Assembly: GCF_902506435.1 (NCBI RefSeq)
Contig: NZ_LR733215.1
Coordinates: forward strand, 3,764,161 to 3,828,160
Source of the DNA: Nocardioides sp. AX2bis
GTDB lineage: Bacteria > Actinomycetota > Actinomycetes > Propionibacteriales > Nocardioidaceae
Length of the DNA stretch: 64,000 bases
Direction of reading: 5' to 3'
Of this stretch, positions 25,348 through 34,136 are shown piece after piece (position 1 is the first letter of the stretch; every line of letters begins with the position of its first letter). A program made the position numbers and the translations under genes. Below the pieces are notes generated by a model. That model saw nothing but the letters and a program-made list of their open reading frames with translations. It was not told the origin of the DNA and did not search any database.

Positions 25348-25989
25348 TCAGTGACTGAGCTCGAGGACGCCCTCGACGGGGGTGTTGAACTGCAGCAGCG
25401 CAGCCCCGTCCACTCCCGGAGCGCCGGGGTCGAGCCGGACCTCGGTGAGCGCGCAGTTGCGTACCGCCGGGAAGACCTGGCGGTAGCGGGACAGGTCGAT
25501 CCCGACGAGGTGGCAGACCGCGAGCCGGATGGCGGTCGTGTGCGCGACGACCAGCACCCGCCCGTCCGGCTCGGCACCGGCGATGTCGTGCAGACAGGCC
25601 ACGAACCGGTGGGCGGCCTCGACCGGGGACTCCCCCGCCGGCAGGTGGTGCTCGACCGGGTCGTGGCGGAAGGCGGCCAGCTCGGAGGGGAAGGTGCTGG
25701 CCAGGTCGGACTTGGTGAGCCCCTCGGCGGCGCCGAAGTCCAGCTCCCGCAGCCGGTCGTCGACGACCGGCTCGACGCCGAGGGCGGCGGCCGAGTCCCG
25801 GGCTGTGCGCACGGCGCGGCTGAGCTGGGAGGACCACACGGCCGCCAGGTCGGCGGTGGTCGCCCACCGCGCCAGCAGCTCGGCCTGGCGCACCCCCCGT
25901 GGGGTCAGCTCGATGTCGCTGCTGCCCGCGTAGCGGTCCTCGGAGTGCCAGACGGTCTCGCCGTGGCGGACCAGGACGAGGTCGGTCAC
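25348..25989 (-). CDS. Histidine phosphatase family protein
   Basis: The 213-residue phosphoglycerate-mutase-like protein has a complete active site: Arg8-His9-Gly10-Glu11 (RHGE), Arg61, Glu82 and His150 (VVAHTT). Members in catabolic operons are usually phosphatases, such as sugar-phosphate phosphatases, rather than mutases. The GTG overlaps the stop of the first FGGY kinase gene (GTGA). The pairing with two kinases suggests dephosphorylation of a pathway or by-product sugar phosphate. Confidence 0.82.
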   Translation of the reverse strand: MTDLVLVRHGETVWHSEDRYAGSSDIELTPRGVRQAELLARWATTADLAAVWSSQLSRAVRTARDSAAALGVEPVVDDRLRELDFGAAEGLTKSDLASTFPSELAAFRHDPVEHHLPAGESPVEAAHRFVACLHDIAGAEPDGRVLVVAHTTAIRLAVCHLVGIDLSRYRQVFPAVRNCALTEVRLDPGAPGVDGAALLQFNTPVEGVLELSH

Positions 25990-27509
25990 GACGCCACCCC
26001 TGCGCCGGCGCGGGCCAGGGCGTGCTCGGCGGACTCCGGAGGCAGCCAGCCCCGGTCGGCGAGCTCGGTGACCAGACGGCGGTACGCCGGTGCGAACACC
26101 GCCCCGCGCTCGGGGTCGTGGTGGTGGGTCCGCGCCGCAGGCACCATCTCCCGGGCCCGGTCGGTCAGCGGGCCGGTCGACGAGGCCGCGAGCACGGCCA
26201 TCCCGGCGGCCGACCCGGCGGCCGACCAGCCCGCGGCGGGCACCTCCAGGTCGCGTCCGGTGACGTCGGCGCGCAGCTGGGTCCAGGCGGGGTTGGCGGA
26301 GCCGCCGCCGGTGCTGACGTGCCGCCCCGAGAGGTCGGCGCCGAGCCGGTCCAGGCCGTCGAGGGCCAGCCGTTCGACGAACGCGACGCCCTGGAGAAGC
26401 GCGGCGAACCGCTCCGGGGGCCGTTCGCCCGTGCGGTCACCGAGGGTGAGTCCTCGGGCGTCGGGGGCCACGAACGGGAACCGCTCTCCCTCGCCGACCA
26501 GGGGGTAGACCACGGTGCGGGCGGGCTCGCGCACGTCGATCGCCGCACCCAGGTCGTCCAGCGACCAACCGGCAAGGCCACCGGATTCCTGCTCGTGGAC
26601 CAGGACCCCCGCGCCCGTGCTCGAGGCGCCCCCAGGAAGCCAGGACCCGTCGGGGGCCCGGTGGCTGTAGACCACGCCTTGCGGGTCGTGCAGCAGGTCG
26701 CGGGTGACGCCCTTGAAGACCATGGTGGTGCCGAGCACGACGTTCCAGCTGCCGGGCTCGGTGGCGCCGGAGGCCAGTTGCGCGGCGGTGCCGTCGGTGG
26801 CCCCGGCGAGGACCGGGGTACCGGCGACCAGCCCGCAGCGGGCCGCGGCCTCGGCGCCCACGACCCCGAGACGCGCGCCGGGGCGGACCAGCTCGGGGAA
26901 GAGCGAGGCCGGGAGCCCGAGCGCCTCGTGGACGTCGCTCGGCCAGGTGCCGGACTCCAGGTCGGCACCGGTCTTCAGCGCGTTCGACAGGTCGGTGGCC
27001 ACGGGACCACCCACCAGGTGGCGGTTGACCACGTCGACCTGGTGGGCGAGCAGCCCACCGCGCGCGCCGGGATGCTCCTCGAGCAGCCGGAGCAGCTTGG
27101 GCAGCGCCCAGCTGGTCTGCATCCGCTGGTACCCGAGCCGCTCCCACGTCGTGGCCCCGGCCTCGTTGACCCGGTCGCGCTGCGCGGTGGCGCGGGCGTC
27201 GTCGTACATCACCGCCGGGGTCAGCGGGGCGCCGTCCGCCCCGACGACCAGGACCGTGCCGGACGTGCCGTCGACGGCGACCCCGGCGACCCGGTGCGGG
27301 TCGAGATCGGCGAGGGCGTCGGCGATCGCGGCCGCGGCGGCCGACCACCACTCGTGCGGGTCCTGCTCGTGCCGGGGACCGGAGCGGTGGCTGGTCAGCG
27401 GCCGCTCGCCGCGGCCGACGATCTCGCCGGACGGGGTGACCGCCAGCGCGCGGACACCGCCGGTGCCGAGGTCGACCCCCAGCCACACCTCGCCGCTCGT
27501 GCCGCTCAT
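25986..27509 (-). CDS. FGGY-family carbohydrate kinase
   Basis: The 507-residue kinase opens with the phosphate-1 motif GVDLGTGGVRAL, has VAVDGTSGT, a catalytic-Asp segment GATDGTAAQL and a C-terminal STGGGSANPAWTQ adenosine motif. FGGY kinases phosphorylate sugars or polyols with ATP; this one resembles the xylulose/AI-2-like branch, but the substrate is not readable. Its ATG overlaps the stop of another FGGY kinase gene (ATGA). Two different kinases translated together is the unusual feature of this locus. Confidence 0.87.
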   Translation of the reverse strand: MSGTSGEVWLGVDLGTGGVRALAVTPSGEIVGRGERPLTSHRSGPRHEQDPHEWWSAAAAAIADALADLDPHRVAGVAVDGTSGTVLVVGADGAPLTPAVMYDDARATAQRDRVNEAGATTWERLGYQRMQTSWALPKLLRLLEEHPGARGGLLAHQVDVVNRHLVGGPVATDLSNALKTGADLESGTWPSDVHEALGLPASLFPELVRPGARLGVVGAEAAARCGLVAGTPVLAGATDGTAAQLASGATEPGSWNVVLGTTMVFKGVTRDLLHDPQGVVYSHRAPDGSWLPGGASSTGAGVLVHEQESGGLAGWSLDDLGAAIDVREPARTVVYPLVGEGERFPFVAPDARGLTLGDRTGERPPERFAALLQGVAFVERLALDGLDRLGADLSGRHVSTGGGSANPAWTQLRADVTGRDLEVPAAGWSAAGSAAGMAVLAASSTGPLTDRAREMVPAARTHHHDPERGAVFAPAYRRLVTELADRGWLPPESAEHALARAGAGVAS

Positions 27510-29035
27510 GCCGTGCCCCCGCCCGCGCCCGGGGCGGTGGCCCAGGTCGGCGCGACCGCCTCGCGCAGCTCGAGGAAGCGCGCGTGCAGGTCGTCGTAGC
27601 GGGCGGTCATGGCCGGGTCGGGCTCGAGTCGGCCGACCGCCGTGACGTGGTGGTCGACGACGTCGGCGACCTCGGACGCGGTGACCCCGCCCGCCGAGCC
27701 GTCGCGCCGGGCGACCAGCCCGGCCAGGTATGCGCCGCGTGCGCCGACCTCGGCGTCCCGACAACGGGTGACCGGGCAGCCGACCACGTCGGCGACCAGC
27801 TGGGCCCAGGTCTCGTTGTGGCTGCCGCCGCCGGCAAGGCGCAGCACCGTGGGGACTGGTCCGGCCATGGCCACGCAGTCGCGCACCGCGTGGGTCAGGC
27901 CCTCGAGTACGGCCCGCGCGAGGTCCTCGCGGCCGTGCTCCAGGCTCAGCCCGTGGAGGCTGCCCCGGGCGCCGGGGTCGAGGAAGGGCGCCCGCTCGCC
28001 GGCCGGGGAGAGGTAGGGAAGGAAGACGAGGCCGCGGGCCCCCGCTGGACTCTGGGAGGCCAGGGCGACCAGGTCGACCGGTGCATCGACGCCGACCAAC
28101 CCGCAGGCCCAGTCGAGCACGTCCGTGCCGGCCGCGGTGGGCATCACCCGCAGGTCCTGCCCGGGAACCCCGGAGCGCAACCGCAGGCCAGCCTCAGGTC
28201 CCCGGACCGGTTCGTCGGCGCCGATCACGGTGGCGGTGCACAGCGTCGTGCCGAGGATCGCGCACGCCTCCCCGACCCGCACGGCGCCGCTGCCCAGCAC
28301 GGTCGACGGAACGTCGTAGGGCGCCATGACGGCGACCGCGTCGTCGGCCAGGCCGATCTTGCCCGCCAGGCCGTCGACCAGCGGCCGGGACCGGTCGTCG
28401 TCGGCCAGCGGGTCGGGGAACAGGGATCGGGCCCAGTCGAGGCCAAAGAGCGCAAATAGGTCTGCGTCCCATGCCGTCTCCCCCGCGGGCAGGAAGGGCG
28501 CCGAGGCGTCGGTGGTCTCGATCGCGTTCCGGCCGGTCAGCGCCGCGTGGACCACCCCGCCGCAGCTGAGCGCGGCGGCTGCATTGTCGAGGCGGGCCGG
28601 CTCGTGCTCGGCGCACCACGCCAGGAGCGCGTTGGCCAGGCCCGAGAAGGTCATCGACCCGGTGCGGGCGAACCCGTCGGCCAGGACCCCCTCGTCCTGC
28701 CAGGCCCGGACCTGCGCGCCGGCTCGGCCGTCGTTCCACAGCAGCCCGGTGCCGGTCGGGGCGCCGTCCGCAGCCACCAGCCAGCAGCCGTCGCCCTGGG
28801 CGGTGACCGAGACGAGGTCGACCTCCGCCGAGCCGTCCGCGGACCGGGCCACCTCCTCGATCACGTCGAGCACGCGGCGGCGTACGGCCTCGACGTCCTG
28901 CTCGGCGCGGCCGGGTCCGGGACGGTCGACCACGGAGGCCCGGCGGGCGACCCCGGTCTCCCGGCCGTCGGCGTCGTAGCCGACCGCCTTCACCACGCTG
29001 GTCCCGACGTCGACGCTGATTGTCGTCACGCTCAT
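27506..29035 (-). CDS. FGGY-family carbohydrate kinase
   Basis: The 509-residue kinase has TISVDVGTSVVKAV at the N-terminus, LLWNDGRAG, APYDVPSTVLGSGAV with the likely catalytic Asp, and LRLAGGGSHNETW. The ATG at 29035 is preferred because AGAGGAG lies upstream; a longer start at 29068 would add 11 residues. It is only distantly similar to the next kinase and probably differs in specificity. It follows the ABC permease gene by 40 bp and overlaps the next kinase (ATGA). Confidence 0.87.
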   Translation of the reverse strand: MSVTTISVDVGTSVVKAVGYDADGRETGVARRASVVDRPGPGRAEQDVEAVRRRVLDVIEEVARSADGSAEVDLVSVTAQGDGCWLVAADGAPTGTGLLWNDGRAGAQVRAWQDEGVLADGFARTGSMTFSGLANALLAWCAEHEPARLDNAAAALSCGGVVHAALTGRNAIETTDASAPFLPAGETAWDADLFALFGLDWARSLFPDPLADDDRSRPLVDGLAGKIGLADDAVAVMAPYDVPSTVLGSGAVRVGEACAILGTTLCTATVIGADEPVRGPEAGLRLRSGVPGQDLRVMPTAAGTDVLDWACGLVGVDAPVDLVALASQSPAGARGLVFLPYLSPAGERAPFLDPGARGSLHGLSLEHGREDLARAVLEGLTHAVRDCVAMAGPVPTVLRLAGGGSHNETWAQLVADVVGCPVTRCRDAEVGARGAYLAGLVARRDGSAGGVTASEVADVVDHHVTAVGRLEPDPAMTARYDDLHARFLELREAVAPTWATAPGAGGGTA

Positions 29036-29075
29036 CGCTGCACTCTCCTCTGCTCGGTCGTGGGACACACGGGGC

Positions 29076-30344
29076 TCACCCGCGTCCGTGGCTGGCGCGA
29101 GACGCCCGGGCCACGGAGTCGACGCCGACGGCGAGCAGCAGCACGGCGCCGGTGACCATGAAACGGAAGGACGAGTCGAGGTTCAGCAGGGTCAGCCCGC
29201 TGGAGATCGACTGGATGACGAGGATCCCGAGCAGCGCGGCGAAGGCCGTGCCGCGACCCCCGAACAGCGAGGTCCCACCGATCACGGCGGCGGCGATCGC
29301 GTTCAGGTTGACGTCGCCCGTGCCGGTGCTCTGGTTGGCAGCGGCCAGCCGGGAGGCCGCCAGCACCCCGCCGAGCGCGGCCAGGGTCGAGCAGGTGACG
29401 AACGCCCCGACGTAGACGCGGCGGACGTCGATGCCGGCCCGGCGGGCGGCCTCGACGTTGCCGCCGACGGCGAAGAGGTAGGTGCCGTACTTGGTACGAG
29501 TCAGTACGTAGTGCATGACCAGGACGAGGGCGACGAACAGCACGACCATCCAGCCCAGGCCGCGGGCAGTGTTGAGGTAGGCGACCGCAGCGCCGGCGAC
29601 AACCAGGACGAGCACGGAGCGGACGACCACGAACGTGGTCGAGGCCCCCGAGAGCCCCGCGGCGCGGCGCTCCCGGGACCGGCTGAGCCCGGTGAGCAGC
29701 AATCCGGCCGCGACGGCGGCGACGAGGACGTAGCTGAGCCACGCCGGGAGGAAGGCCAGCTGGGCGAAGTAGACCAGCTGGGAGTCGAACGGCAGGTTGA
29801 TCGACCCGATACCGCGCAGCACGTAGAGCTGCAGTCCGAGGAACCCGAGCAGCCCGGCGAGCGAGATCACGAAGCTGGGGATGCCGAAGCGGGTGAAGAC
29901 GAACCCGTAGAACAGTCCGATCACGGTCCCGGACAGCACGGCGGCCAGCAGCGCGACGAGCGCGGGCTGGCCCTGGTCGACGAAGAGCACGGCCAGGGTG
30001 GCCGCGGACAGCCCGCTGACCGACCCGACCGACAGGTCGATCTGGCCGACGAGGAGCACCACCACGATGCCCAGCGCGATCATCCCGACCGGAACCGACT
30101 CCAGGAGCAGGTTGACCAGGTTGGTGGACGACAGGAAGACCGGGTTGAGCAGCTGCAGCACGACCGCGATCAGCACGAGCCCGCCGATCACGGGCACGAC
30201 GCCGAGGTCCCCGGCGCGAAGCCGGTCGAGCTGGGCCCGGGCGGCCCCTCCGAGGCCGGTCGCCTGGGTGAGGCGCTCGTCCTGGCGGTCGGTGGGGCGG
30301 GTGTCGGCACTCGTGCCGGTATCGGCGCTGGTGTCGGCGGTCAT
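29076..30344 (-). CDS. Sugar ABC transporter permease (RbsC/XylH type)
   Basis: The 422-residue membrane protein has about 10 helices and a disordered Thr/Asp-rich N-terminus. BPD_transp_2 motifs include GQIDLSVGSVSGL, GIPSFVISLAGL, AVGGNVEAARRAGI and IGGTSLFGGRGT. It forms the membrane channel of the importer together with the ATPase next to it. The extended length of the loop region resembles xylose-type permeases (XylH). The ATG overlaps the ATPase stop, with GGAGGA upstream. Confidence 0.9.
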   Translation of the reverse strand: MTADTSADTGTSADTRPTDRQDERLTQATGLGGAARAQLDRLRAGDLGVVPVIGGLVLIAVVLQLLNPVFLSSTNLVNLLLESVPVGMIALGIVVVLLVGQIDLSVGSVSGLSAATLAVLFVDQGQPALVALLAAVLSGTVIGLFYGFVFTRFGIPSFVISLAGLLGFLGLQLYVLRGIGSINLPFDSQLVYFAQLAFLPAWLSYVLVAAVAAGLLLTGLSRSRERRAAGLSGASTTFVVVRSVLVLVVAGAAVAYLNTARGLGWMVVLFVALVLVMHYVLTRTKYGTYLFAVGGNVEAARRAGIDVRRVYVGAFVTCSTLAALGGVLAASRLAAANQSTGTGDVNLNAIAAAVIGGTSLFGGRGTAFAALLGILVIQSISSGLTLLNLDSSFRFMVTGAVLLLAVGVDSVARASRASHGRG

Positions 30345-31195
30345 CGGGTCTCCTCCGTAGGGACGGGCGGGTCGGTCGGCCGGGGCTCGCGGGAGCGGAC
30401 GCGCCGACGGGTCACCGCGTTGTCGGTGGCGCCGGTGATGGCGGCGATGACCTCCTCGACGCTGGTCGAGCCGACGTCGAAGGTGCCGTTGTTGCGGCCC
30501 AGGCGCAGTACCGCGACGCGGTCGGCGACGGCCTGGACGTCCTCCATGTTGTGGCTGATCATCACCACGCCGTGGCCGTTCTCCCGGAGCCGGTCGACGA
30601 GGTTGAGGACCTCGGCGGTCTGGGCGACGCCGAGGGCGGCGGTGGGCTCGTCGAGGATGACGACCTTCGGGTCGCCGAGCAGCGAGCGGGCGATGGCCAC
30701 GGTCTGGCGCTGCCCGCCGGAGAGCGCTGCGACTGGCACGTGCACGGTGGGGATCTTGGCCGACAGCTGGCGCAGCAGCTGCCAGCTTCGAACCTCCATC
30801 TGCACCTCGTCCAGGCGCAGCCCCCGCAGCTCGGAGCCGAGGAACAGGTTCTGGATCACGTTGAGGTTCTCGCAGAGCGCCAGGTCCTGGAAGACGGTGG
30901 CGATGCCCAGGGCACGGGCGTCGGCGGGCGAGGTGATCCGCACGCGGCGGCCCTCGAAGGAGATCTCGCCGGTGTCGGCGGCGTGCACGCCGGAGAGGAC
31001 CTTGACCAGGGTCGACTTGCCGGCGCCGTTGTCGCCGACGACGGCGACGACCTCCCCGCGCCGGACGTCGAGGTCGACGTCGGTGAGCGCGGCGACGGCA
31101 CCGAAGGACTTGCTGATGCCGCGCAGGTCGAGGACCACGTCCCCGGGGGTTCCGGGTGCGGCCGGCTCGGGGCCGGCGGTGGCCGGGGCAGTCAC
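30341..31195 (-). CDS. Sugar ABC transporter ATP-binding protein
   Basis: The 284-residue ATPase carries Walker A GDNGAGKST (about 54-62), signature LSGGQRQTVAIAR, Walker B VVILDEPTAAL and the switch His in MISHN. It has a single ABC domain, unlike RbsA/XylG with two, so it should work as a homodimer. The GTG overlaps the stop of the binding-protein gene (GTGA). Confidence 0.92.
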   Translation of the reverse strand: MTAPATAGPEPAAPGTPGDVVLDLRGISKSFGAVAALTDVDLDVRRGEVVAVVGDNGAGKSTLVKVLSGVHAADTGEISFEGRRVRITSPADARALGIATVFQDLALCENLNVIQNLFLGSELRGLRLDEVQMEVRSWQLLRQLSAKIPTVHVPVAALSGGQRQTVAIARSLLGDPKVVILDEPTAALGVAQTAEVLNLVDRLRENGHGVVMISHNMEDVQAVADRVAVLRLGRNNGTFDVGSTSVEEVIAAITGATDNAVTRRRVRSREPRPTDPPVPTEETR

Positions 31196-32292
31196 AGCAG
31201 CCCCAGCTTCTCGCAGTCGTCGCGGTACTCCGCGGTGCAGACGTCCTCGACGGTGAACGGGGCGTCCTCACCCTCGAGCACGTCGGCGAGGTTGTCCTGG
31301 GTGACCACGGTGGGCTCGAAGAGCTGCGAGGGCGTGTCGAACAGCGTGGTGTCCGCCTCGGGCTCCTCACCGTTGACGAAGGCCCAGGCCACGTCGGCGG
31401 CGGCCTCGGCGACGGTCTTGATCGGCTTCGAGATGGTGTTGTACTGATCGCCGGCCACGATCCGCTGGGCGGCAGCGAGCTCGAAGTCGTTGCCGGTGAC
31501 CGGTGGGACCGGGGCGCCGGCGGCCTTGAAGGCCGCGATCGCGCCGCCACCGGTGCCGTCGTTGGCCGCGACTACGCCGGCGATGTCGTCGCCGAACTTG
31601 CTGACCTGGCCCGAGACCCAGTCCTGGGCCCGGCTGGGGGTCCAGTCGGGAGTGTCGTACTCGGCGAGGACCTCGAAGTCGCTGGACTCGACAGCGCTCG
31701 TGGCGCCGTCCTTGATCAGCCCGGCGGCGGCGTCGGTGGGCGAGCCGTTCACCTGGAGCAGGCCGCCCTGGATCCCCTCGGCGTCGAGGTACTCCACCAG
31801 CGACTCGGCGATGCTGGCGCCGATCGCCTCGTTGTCGAACGAGACGTAGAAGTCGGCTGCGCGGTCGGGAATCGGCCGGTCGTAGGCGATGACCGGGACT
31901 CCCTGGGACTGCGCGGTTTGCACGATCGTCGCCGCGGCAGCGGAGTCGACGGGGTCGAGCACGATCGCGCTGGCGCCCTGGGCCAGCGCCGAGTTGGCCT
32001 GCTCCTGCTGGGTCGCGGCACTGCTGTCGGCGTTCTGGTAGATCACCGTGCAGTCGGGACACAGATCACTCATCTTCTCGGTAAAGAGCGGGGCGTCGTA
32101 GAGCTCGTAGCGGGTCGAGGCGAGGTCGGGCATCAGGAACGCGACCGACGCCTGGTCCGGGTCGGCGGCCCCACCGCCGCCGCTCGCGGTCGAGCCACCC
32201 TCGTCGGCGCAGCCGGCGAGCAGGCCGGTAAGGGTCAGGACGGTGGTGGCGGCCAGGACTGCGCGGCGGGCGGGACGGGACGGTGTGCGCAT
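31192..32292 (-). CDS. Sugar ABC transporter substrate-binding lipoprotein
   Basis: The 366-residue protein has a lipoprotein signal (LLAGC, Cys28) and a Peripla_BP_4 (XylF/RbsB-like) fold with VAFLMPDLASTRYE, ALAQGASAIVLDPVD and PVIAYDRPIPD. It binds the sugar or polyol outside the cell. It is the first gene of the operon that continues through ATPase, permease, two FGGY kinases, phosphatase and dehydrogenase. GGAGGA-type bases lie just before the ATG. The promoter lies in the divergent region shared with the DeoR regulator. Confidence 0.9.
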   Translation of the reverse strand: MRTPSRPARRAVLAATTVLTLTGLLAGCADEGGSTASGGGGAADPDQASVAFLMPDLASTRYELYDAPLFTEKMSDLCPDCTVIYQNADSSAATQQEQANSALAQGASAIVLDPVDSAAAATIVQTAQSQGVPVIAYDRPIPDRAADFYVSFDNEAIGASIAESLVEYLDAEGIQGGLLQVNGSPTDAAAGLIKDGATSAVESSDFEVLAEYDTPDWTPSRAQDWVSGQVSKFGDDIAGVVAANDGTGGGAIAAFKAAGAPVPPVTGNDFELAAAQRIVAGDQYNTISKPIKTVAEAAADVAWAFVNGEEPEADTTLFDTPSQLFEPTVVTQDNLADVLEGEDAPFTVEDVCTAEYRDDCEKLGLL

Positions 32293-32316
32293 GGAGGACT
32301 CCTCGGGTCACGAGCG

Positions 32317-32411
32317 GTGTGACCGACAGCACAGTGTGGTGTGATGACAGCGTCAAGAGATCCCATAAACCCCTCATCAGCGGGCGCGGTGAGGGAAAGG
32401 AGCGGTGTGAC
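32317..32411 (-). promoter_or_regulatory. Promoter of the sugar operon with GTGTGAY half-sites
   Basis: On the minus strand -35 TTGACG (32351-32356) and -10 TGTGCT (32328-32333) are 17 bp apart, about 35 bp upstream of the binding-protein start. GTGTGAY half-sites on the plus strand lie at 32317-32323, 32339-32345 (inside the spacer) and 32405-32411. They share their sequence with the inverted pair at 32544-32567 and are likely contacts of the DeoR-type repressor. Confidence 0.55.
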
Positions 32412-32460
32412 ATACGACGGGTGCAGGGCGACGGCCAGAAGAACGAGACAGAGGGTAGAC

Positions 32461-32595
32461 ATGGCCTATTGCCAGGGGTTCTGCTGCGACGTCGACAGCG
32501 CGACGGGTTGGTGGCGCCGGGCCGAGGACCACGTGCGGGACGTGTGTGATCACATCTCGCATCACACGCGCAGTACGCCCGGTAGGACGTGGTGA
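32461..32595 (+). CDS. Cys/His-rich 44-residue small ORF upstream of deoR-type gene
   Basis: An ATG after GAGGGTAGAC opens 44 codons whose stop TGA overlaps the GTG of the DeoR-type gene (GTGA), the same coupling used by real genes in this window. The peptide has Cys4, Cys8, Cys9 and Cys29, a double Trp and several His. No known family was recognised. The operator-like inverted repeat lies inside its coding sequence. It could be a small protein, a translated leader for the regulator, or chance. Confidence 0.4.
   Translation: MAYCQGFCCDVDSATGWWRRAEDHVRDVCDHISHHTRSTPGRTW
32544..32567. promoter_or_regulatory. Inverted GTGTGAT/ATCACAC operator
   Basis: GTGTGAT (32544-32550) and ATCACAC (32561-32567) form perfect 7-bp arms 10 bp apart, and the left arm also sits within the perfect palindrome TGTGATCACA (32545-32554). 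It lies just before the DeoR-type start and repeats the GTGTGAY units seen near the divergent promoter. It may bind the DeoR-type repressor or a CRP-like factor, whose TGTGA half-site it resembles. Confidence 0.5.
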
Positions 32596-33380
32596 CGGGC
32601 GCTGTGGACCGGCCGCAGAGCCGCCGGGACCAGATCCGGGCGCGGGTGGCCGACGCCGGCTTCGTCCGGATCGACGCGCTTGCCGACGAGCACGGCGTCA
32701 GCGCGATGACCATCCACCGTGACCTCGAGGACCTCCAGGGCCACGGGTGGCTGCGCAAGGTCCGCGGTGGCGCCACGGCGGTGCCGTCCTCGATGCACCA
32801 CGGGGACGTGCGCCACCGACTCAGCACGATGACCGCAGCCAAGCAGGCCCTGGCCCGGGCCGCGGTCCTGCACGTCGAGCCGGGCCAGGCGGTGCTGATG
32901 GATGAGAGCACCACGGCCCTGGCCATGGCCGACCTGGTCGCAGAGAGGGCGCCGCTGACGGTGGTGACGCACTTCCTCCCGCTGATCAACCGACTGACAG
33001 GAGACCCGGGAGTGGAACTGATCGCGCTGGGCGGCTCCTACTTCGCCGCCTACGACGCCTTCTTGGGCCTCCGCACCGCCGAGGCCATCGCGAGCCTCCG
33101 CGCCGACCTCCTGATCTCCTCGACCACGGCGGTGCGCCGAGGCCACTGCTACCACCAGTCTCAGGAGACGGTGGCCGTCAAGCGGGCGATGATGGACGCG
33201 GCCGACACCAGCGTGTTGCTGGTCGATTCCTCCAAGTTCGACCGCCGCGGCCTGCACCACCTCGCCCCGCTCACCGCCTTCGACCACGTCCTCGTCGACG
33301 ACGGCCTCCCCGTGGCCGAGCAGCGGGAGCTGCGGAAGCAGAACGTGAACCTGACGGTGGTGCCGGTTCGCACTGCTTGA
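32592..33380 (+). CDS. DeoR family transcriptional regulator
   Basis: The protein of about 262 residues has an N-terminal DeoR HTH (RRDQIRARVADAGFVRI, then VSAMTIHRDLEDLQ; residues 9-60) and a DeoRC sensor domain with ALGGSYFAAYDAFLG and VLLVDSSKFD, which bind sugar phosphates in this family. GTG codons at 32589 and 32592 are both possible; 32592 overlaps the small ORF stop. It is divergent from the sugar operon and is its likely repressor, released by a phosphorylated intermediate made by one of the FGGY kinases (inferred). Confidence 0.88.
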   Translation: MTGAVDRPQSRRDQIRARVADAGFVRIDALADEHGVSAMTIHRDLEDLQGHGWLRKVRGGATAVPSSMHHGDVRHRLSTMTAAKQALARAAVLHVEPGQAVLMDESTTALAMADLVAERAPLTVVTHFLPLINRLTGDPGVELIALGGSYFAAYDAFLGLRTAEAIASLRADLLISSTTAVRRGHCYHQSQETVAVKRAMMDAADTSVLLVDSSKFDRRGLHHLAPLTAFDHVLVDDGLPVAEQRELRKQNVNLTVVPVRTA

Positions 33381-34136
33381 GAGCCACCGCAAGCACCTTA
33401 GGGACGAGCAACCGCACCAGGTCCGACCTCGCCACCCATGTATCCGCCGAACGCCGACGCTGGGGTCGGCTGCACGAGCTGGTGACAGGTTTGCCGGGCC
33501 GCTTGAGACGACGGCCCGGGTCGCGGCGGGGTCGATGAGGGCCAAATTGGCCGGGGCGCCCTCGGCCCTGACGGCTCCTGACTGCCAAGCGTCGCGGCCT
33601 CGACAGGGCCACCTCGGAGCCCGTCACCGGCAAGGACCTTGCGCCCTCACTCTCGAGCGGGCGCATCCAAGGTGCGCGCGTCGTACCTGGCGGTCCCGGT
33701 ACGACGGCAATCACTCCTCGGCCCGGCTGCGCCGCGACGGCGTTCGCCCGGTCGTTTCTGACGATCACCGCCGGACGTGGCTCGGTGGCCTCGCTCCCGC
33801 GCACCGGTTCCCAACGAGCCGCATCTCACCGCGGATCACCGGCGGTTCCATCGGCTGCGGTCACAATCCACGCGGCCTGGTCGCCTGCTGCTTCCCACTC
33901 GCGCCACGCGTCCTAGCCCTGCTCGAGGTGGGGTAACCGCAGCATGGTGCAACGCGGCCGACCTCGACGGCAGGCCGGCTTCCCGTTCTCACCTGCGGTT
34001 GCGGCTGCGGCTGTGTGGCGACCGCACAGGTCGTCGCCAGAAGGGCGACAGCAGTCCGGTGATGGGTCGCGCCGCGTCGGTCACCGTCGGGTCTAGGGAC
34101 CACCGCGGGCCGTCGATGTGAGCGGAGCGACGTGCC
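33381..34136. other. Long intergenic region without a gene
   Basis: No supported gene in 756 bases. It contains the second copy of the 39-bp motif (33742-33780; 32 of 39 bases shared with 23028-23066). Codon-position GC bias is weak in all frames. It may be decayed mobile-element DNA. Confidence 0.4.

Noticed and set aside
29088..31256. 722-codon plus-strand open frame across the ABC transporter genes
   Set aside because: Shadow of the permease and ATPase genes, with an Asp/Glu/Gln-rich product and no domains.
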